Source: Zoogloea sp. (GTDB lineage Bacteria; Pseudomonadota; Gammaproteobacteria; Burkholderiales; Rhodocyclaceae). Taken from it: a stretch of DNA of 38,282 nucleotides. A program made the position numbers and the translations under genes. The stretch is from positions 1-38,282 of the forward strand of contig JAFLDU010000012.1 of assembly GCA_017309145.1 (NCBI GenBank), given 5' to 3'. The notes under the pieces are model-generated. The model worked only from the letters and a program-made list of their open reading frames with translations. It was not told where the DNA came from and did not search any database. Below, one piece after another: positions 35,155 to 38,282 of the stretch; position 1 is the first letter of the stretch; each line of letters begins with the position of its first letter.

Positions 35155-36892
35155 GGCGTTGGCGGGCCGGCCGTCGCGCCAGATCCAGGCCGAGCAGCAG
35201 CGGGTCGTGGTCGGAGGAGCGATAGGGTGTGGCTGGGGGTGTGGCTGCGGCACCCGACGCGCAGCCGGTGCAGCTGGGCTGCCCGGGCTCCTGCCGGTAA
35301 TCCAGGAACGGGGGTTCGTCGGCGTTGATGTGCCAGTGGGTGACGCCGCGGACCCGCGGGGTCAGCGCCGCGCTGGCCAGGGCATGGTCCAGGTAGCCGG
35401 CCTCTCCGTCGAACAGATAGGAATAGCTGGGGGGGCGTCGCCGGGCCAGCAGATCGACGAAGCCGCCTGCCGTGAGCAGCCTGACCGGATCCTCCTGGCC
35501 GTAGGCGTTCAGGTCGCCGATCAGCAGGATCCGGTTGCTGCCGGATGCTGCCGCAACACGGTCCGCAAAGACCTTCAGCTGGCGTGCCTGGGCGCTACGG
35601 CGGGCGGCGTAGCAGGCCTGGCCGTCGCCCTGGTCCCGGTCGGCGCCAGTGGCACCGGCGCAGTGCTTTGACTTGAAGTGGTTGACGATCACCGAGAAGC
35701 GCTCGCCCTCCCGGGTGGCAAAGGCCTGGGCCAGGGGCGGCCGGGTATTGACCGGCGCCGGGTCGGACAGCGCGGCGCCCACCAGGGCGAGCCGGCCTGG
35801 CTTGTAGATCAGGGCGACCCGGATCTCGTCGGTGCCGGTGCCGTCAGCGGGGTCCGGCACCGCCGCGTAGGTGCCGGCGCCCATCTCGGCATTGAGGGCG
35901 TTCACCAGATCGTGCAGGGCGGGAGTGCCGGTATCGCCAGGGTCGTTCTCGATCTCCACCAGGCCGACCACGTCCGCGTCGATGGTCTTGAGGGCCGCAA
36001 TGATCTTGCCCTGCTGACGCGCGAAGGCGGCCGGCGAAGCAGCGCCACGAGGGGTGGGAAAGCCACCGCCGAGGCCATCGCCATTGAAGTAGTTGTGCAC
36101 ATTGAAAGCGGCCACCCGGTGTGTGCCGCCGACCGCCGCGGGCCGCTCCGGGCGCGGGGTCGAGTGCCTGAGTTGCGGCGCCTCGGTGGGGTGAAGACGA
36201 TAGCCGGCGGCGGCGGGGCTGCCTGTGCCGACCGGGCCCTGATCCAGTACGCCGATCAGGGGGGCACCTAGCGTGTCGCCGGCACGCACGCGGCCCTGGG
36301 TATCCAGGTAAGGGGGTGGCGTCGGGTTCTGCACGGAGGCGCCATCGTCGAGGACCAGCAGGTGGCGTCGGTTGGCCTCCGCCAGTGCCCGTGCCGCGGC
36401 GGAGCCGGGTGGATGGCGGTTGGTGGGCGTCTCGAGGCGGCCCCCGGCCGAAAGGGTGAGCTGGCCGTAGCGGCCGAGCAAGGTGTTCTGGACGACCGTC
36501 ATCGGCGAGACGATGCGCACGAGCATGCCCTCGTAGCGTTCCAGCGTGTCCCCGGCCTGAAGTGGGAGGCGGATATCCACCGGGCTGGGGAGCGAGCCGC
36601 CCTCCCGCAGGGTGATGGACCCCGGATTGGTCAGCTCGGTCAGGCCGTTGAATTCCGCCACCGTGGCCTTCAGGGTGATGCGCCGGCCCACGCTCAGACC
36701 GGCCGGGCGCGGGGTGTCGTTCAGGTACACGAAGATCCCGTCGGAGGTGGCCGGATTGCCATCACCCCCCGGATCCTGCACGAAGAAGCCGCGGAGCCCC
36801 GGAAACAGGGCGGTCACCACGCCACCGGTGATGAGGGTTTCACCCAGATAAGGACTGACCTCGCCAGCGCCCTGGATGGCCGGGATCGGCAC
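35150..36892 (-). CDS. ExeM/NucH-type extracellular endonuclease
   Basis: A 580-residue nuclease-like protein. It has an N-terminal OB-like domain (QGAGEVSPYLGETLITGGVV, then GFFVQDPGGDGNPATSDGIF) and a C-terminal endonuclease/exonuclease/phosphatase domain from about residue 260 (VAAFNVHNYF, VGLVEIEND, VIVNHFKSK, IGDLNAYGQEDP, SSDHDPLL), with the catalytic Glu, Asp-Asn and Asp-His in place. ExeM enzymes degrade extracellular DNA. The frame opens at a GTG with no ribosome site; 30 codons further upstream is an ATG with a signal-peptide-like stretch interrupted by TAG, so the exported form may be lost. Stop codon at 35150-35152, inside a hairpin shared with nsrR. Confidence 0.82.
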   Translation of the reverse strand: MPIPAIQGAGEVSPYLGETLITGGVVTALFPGLRGFFVQDPGGDGNPATSDGIFVYLNDTPRPAGLSVGRRITLKATVAEFNGLTELTNPGSITLREGGSLPSPVDIRLPLQAGDTLERYEGMLVRIVSPMTVVQNTLLGRYGQLTLSAGGRLETPTNRHPPGSAAARALAEANRRHLLVLDDGASVQNPTPPPYLDTQGRVRAGDTLGAPLIGVLDQGPVGTGSPAAAGYRLHPTEAPQLRHSTPRPERPAAVGGTHRVAAFNVHNYFNGDGLGGGFPTPRGAASPAAFARQQGKIIAALKTIDADVVGLVEIENDPGDTGTPALHDLVNALNAEMGAGTYAAVPDPADGTGTDEIRVALIYKPGRLALVGAALSDPAPVNTRPPLAQAFATREGERFSVIVNHFKSKHCAGATGADRDQGDGQACYAARRSAQARQLKVFADRVAAASGSNRILLIGDLNAYGQEDPVRLLTAGGFVDLLARRRPPSYSYLFDGEAGYLDHALASAALTPRVRGVTHWHINADEPPFLDYRQEPGQPSCTGCASGAAATPPATPYRSSDHDPLLLGLDLARRPARQRP

Positions 36893-36982
36893 GACCGGCG
36901 GAGCGGCCCTGGCCGGACCACCGGAGGCGCAGGTGAGGGTGCCGGCCAGAACACAGACCTACAGGCGGGGGAGGGGGGGCAT
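36893..36982 (-). pseudogene. Signal-peptide segment of the nuclease, interrupted by an in-frame TAG
   Basis: From ATG 36982 the same frame reads a short n-region (MPPLPRL), a TAG at 36961-36959, then a hydrophobic stretch and cleavage-like end (VCVLAGTLTCASGG, then ARA before APPVV) running into the nuclease. A run of seven G lies beside the start, and no ribosome site is visible, so local sequence error is possible. Confidence 0.55.
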
Positions 36983-37065
36983 GACGGTTACGGATGGTGG
37001 GCGGGGGCTCCATGCTCATGCATTCTTATGCCGATTGGCAATCGGGCGCGCTCCGGCGGCTCGCC

Positions 37066-37204
37066 TCAGCTCAGCCGGACCAGGGCTGCGCCACAGGCGA
37101 TCAGAATTGCACCGGCAATACGCAGGCGTCCCATGTCCGTAGGAGCCGATGGTGAGCATCGGGCCGAGCAGCGCGAAGGGGGCCTGCTTGGCCGCGCTGG
37201 TGAC
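37066..37204 (-). pseudogene. Possible remnant of an EamA/DMT transporter C-terminus
   Basis: Two minus-strand fragments in different frames resemble the last helices of EamA transporters: TSAAKQAPFALLGPMLTIG (from 37204) and, after a frame change, MGRLRIAGAILIACGAALV ending at a TGA (37068-37066). EamA proteins typically have APFALLVP-like sequence and a final LRLAGAALILAG-like helix. The fragment is short and the match is by eye, so this is tentative. Confidence 0.3.
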
Positions 37205-37223
37205 ATGACCCCGGCGCGGGTGA

Positions 37224-37240
37224 CGCCTGCAAGGCAGGCG
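37224..37240 (-). terminator. Hairpin downstream of the lysozyme-inhibitor-like gene
   Basis: CGCCTGC-AAG-GCAGGCG: a 7-bp stem with a 3-base loop, 27 bases past the stop at 37267 on the minus strand. No T-run follows. Confidence 0.4.
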
Positions 37241-37266
37241 AAGCCGTTATCCGGCGGTTCTCGGAG

Positions 37267-37923
37267 CTATCGTGCCTTGCACTGCAGTTCGTCGGTCTTG
37301 CCACTATCGGTGTCCAGCCAGCTTACCGTCAGGGTCTTGTCCTGGCGGACGAGGCTGACGTTCCGGCCCTCGTAATGGCCGGCGTTCGCCGCGCCCACCT
37401 GCCACAGCGTCACGCTGCGGTCGCCGCGCTCCAGCCGGATCGTGGCCGGATCGGTGTCGAAGAAGCTGGCCACCACCTCATTGGCGGGATTGCCCTGACA
37501 GGCATGGGAGACGGTCTGCGGCGCCACCAGCCGCCAGACCGCCTGCAACTCGGAGGTGCGGAGCCTGTACTGGGCATCTACACAGGCTCTCACCGTATCG
37601 ACGGTCCAGGTCGCGGTGATCCAGGTCTGCTGCCCGTTGGCCTTCCAGCAGTCGTTCCGGCCCTTGACCCATCCACGCTGTTCGGCACGCAACTGGGCAG
37701 CGAGCTTCCCGGAGGCTTTCGCCAGCGCCGCCTTGTAGACCGCATCGAGCTTGCGGTCGAAGGCTGCCAGGGCTGGATCGTTGCAGATCAGCTTCTCGAC
37801 TTCACCCTGCACCTTGGCACAGTTGAAGGTGGGACCCTCGGCGAAGGCCGGGCCGGAGAGGGGGAGTGCGCAGGCAAGGGCCGGCAGCGCAAGAAACAGT
37901 GCTTTTCTCATTATGGTCTTCAT
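37267..37923 (-). CDS. Secreted LprI (DUF1311)/MliC-type lysozyme-inhibitor-like protein
   Basis: A 218-residue exported protein. The signal peptide ends at about residue 28 (ALACALPLSGPAFA). A DUF1311/LprI domain follows at about 33-115 (FNCAKVQGEVEKLICNDPALAAFDRKLD, cysteine-containing), then an MliC-like beta domain at about 130-218 (ATIRLERGDRSVTLWQV, GHYEGRNVSL, closing Cys). Both families include inhibitors of host lysozyme, so envelope protection is a reasonable role. No lipobox is seen, so it is probably free in the periplasm or released. Start at 37923 or 37911; neither has a strong ribosome site. It is 16 bp after the partial gene at the right edge and probably co-transcribed with it. 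Confidence 0.8.
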   Translation of the reverse strand: MKTIMRKALFLALPALACALPLSGPAFAEGPTFNCAKVQGEVEKLICNDPALAAFDRKLDAVYKAALAKASGKLAAQLRAEQRGWVKGRNDCWKANGQQTWITATWTVDTVRACVDAQYRLRTSELQAVWRLVAPQTVSHACQGNPANEVVASFFDTDPATIRLERGDRSVTLWQVGAANAGHYEGRNVSLVRQDKTLTVSWLDTDSGKTDELQCKAR

Positions 37924-37939
37924 GCTCGAGTCAGTTGCC

Positions 37940-38282
37940 TCATGGAGAAGTGGCCGTGTCCGGGGCGCCCCAGCGGGGAGTGTGTCGATAGGAAACATGA
38001 ACCCCGTCCATGCGCTGCTCGCTCTTGAACACACGCACCCGGGAGTCGTGCACCAGGACGAGCGATCGCTCGTCCTTCCATTCGACGGATAGCTCGGGCC
38101 CTCCGCCAGGCCCGCTTGGCGCCGCGCCGTGATCCGTGTCGGATATGAACAGGTTTCCAGACCCGATGTCCAGATCTTCGTCGGCGTCGAGAAGGGATGC
38201 CTGAGTGCTGAAACCCGTCGTTGCGCCACAACTGCGTTCAAACACAAGGACGCGGCGCCTGCCTTCCGGGGCCGGGTATTCC
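37940..38282 (-). CDS. Conserved hypothetical protein, C-terminal part (cut by window edge)
   Basis: An open frame runs in from the right edge for 113 codons and ends at a TGA (37942-37940). Visible features are RRRVLVFERSCGATTGFSTQ, a middle stretch GSGNLFISDTDHG, and SVEWKDERSLVLVHDSRVRV, which resembles small uncharacterised exported proteins with a CGATTGFSTQ motif. The N-terminus is outside the window; an internal GTG (38245) is probably not the start because the upstream residues continue the family-like sequence. No function can be assigned. Confidence 0.65.
   Translation of the reverse strand, partial: EYPAPEGRRRVLVFERSCGATTGFSTQASLLDADEDLDIGSGNLFISDTDHGAAPSGPGGGPELSVEWKDERSLVLVHDSRVRVFKSEQRMDGVHVSYRHTPRWGAPDTATSP

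Overview
The window is GC-rich, densely packed chromosomal DNA with no tRNA, rRNA, CRISPR array, insertion sequence or phage gene that I can recognise. The gene content (AcnD/PrpF methylcitrate pathway, IPTL-CTERM protein, NsrR-controlled flavohaemoglobin, aerobic anthranilate/indole catabolism, a REC-PAS-GGDEF-EAL protein) suggests a betaproteobacterium, probably near Rhodocyclales (Thauera/Azoarcus-like). That placement is inference from gene families only.

Layout. 1-2302: metE (cut by the left edge) divergent from its LysR activator metR. 2312-10515: a methylcitrate operon on the minus strand, prpC-acnD-prpF-prpB followed by a short GntR regulator, divergent from a PrpR/RamB-like ScfR regulator; the gap between prpC and this regulator carries a cluster of TTTGC boxes. 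10526-16544: a minus-strand signalling cluster of PAS histidine kinase, CheY-like regulator, REC-PAS-GGDEF-EAL protein and a methyl-accepting chemotaxis protein.

17055-26291 is the most interesting block. An intact AraC/XylS-type regulator and a second AraC-type gene broken by one in-frame TAG precede antA-antB (anthranilate 1,2-dioxygenase oxygenase subunits). Then come a dienelactone-hydrolase/NTF2 fusion (one-base frameshift), a short-chain dehydrogenase, a StyA-like indole monooxygenase, its flavin reductase, an outer-membrane protein and a strong terminator. Together these match the iif/ant route indole -> anthranilate -> catechol. XylS-type boxes (TGCA-N6-GGNTA, paired about 20 bp apart) lie before the regulator, before antA and before the iifA-like gene, which suggests one regulon. 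The electron-transfer component AntC is not in the window.

26356-38282: an IPTL-CTERM surface protein with DUF11-like repeats; a two-TM potassium channel with tandem RCK domains; a Pat-type protein acetyltransferase fused to a synthetase-like region without the catalytic His; flavohaemoglobin hmp with a small membrane protein, divergent from nsrR with two NsrR-like operators over the hmp promoter; an ExeM/NucH-type nuclease whose signal peptide is interrupted by a TAG; a possible remnant of an EamA transporter; a LprI/MliC-type lysozyme-inhibitor-like protein; and a partial hypothetical gene at the right edge.

Three genes (AraC, iifA-like, exeM) each carry a single lesion in otherwise well-preserved frames. 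This could be recent decay or sequence error; the window alone cannot decide.
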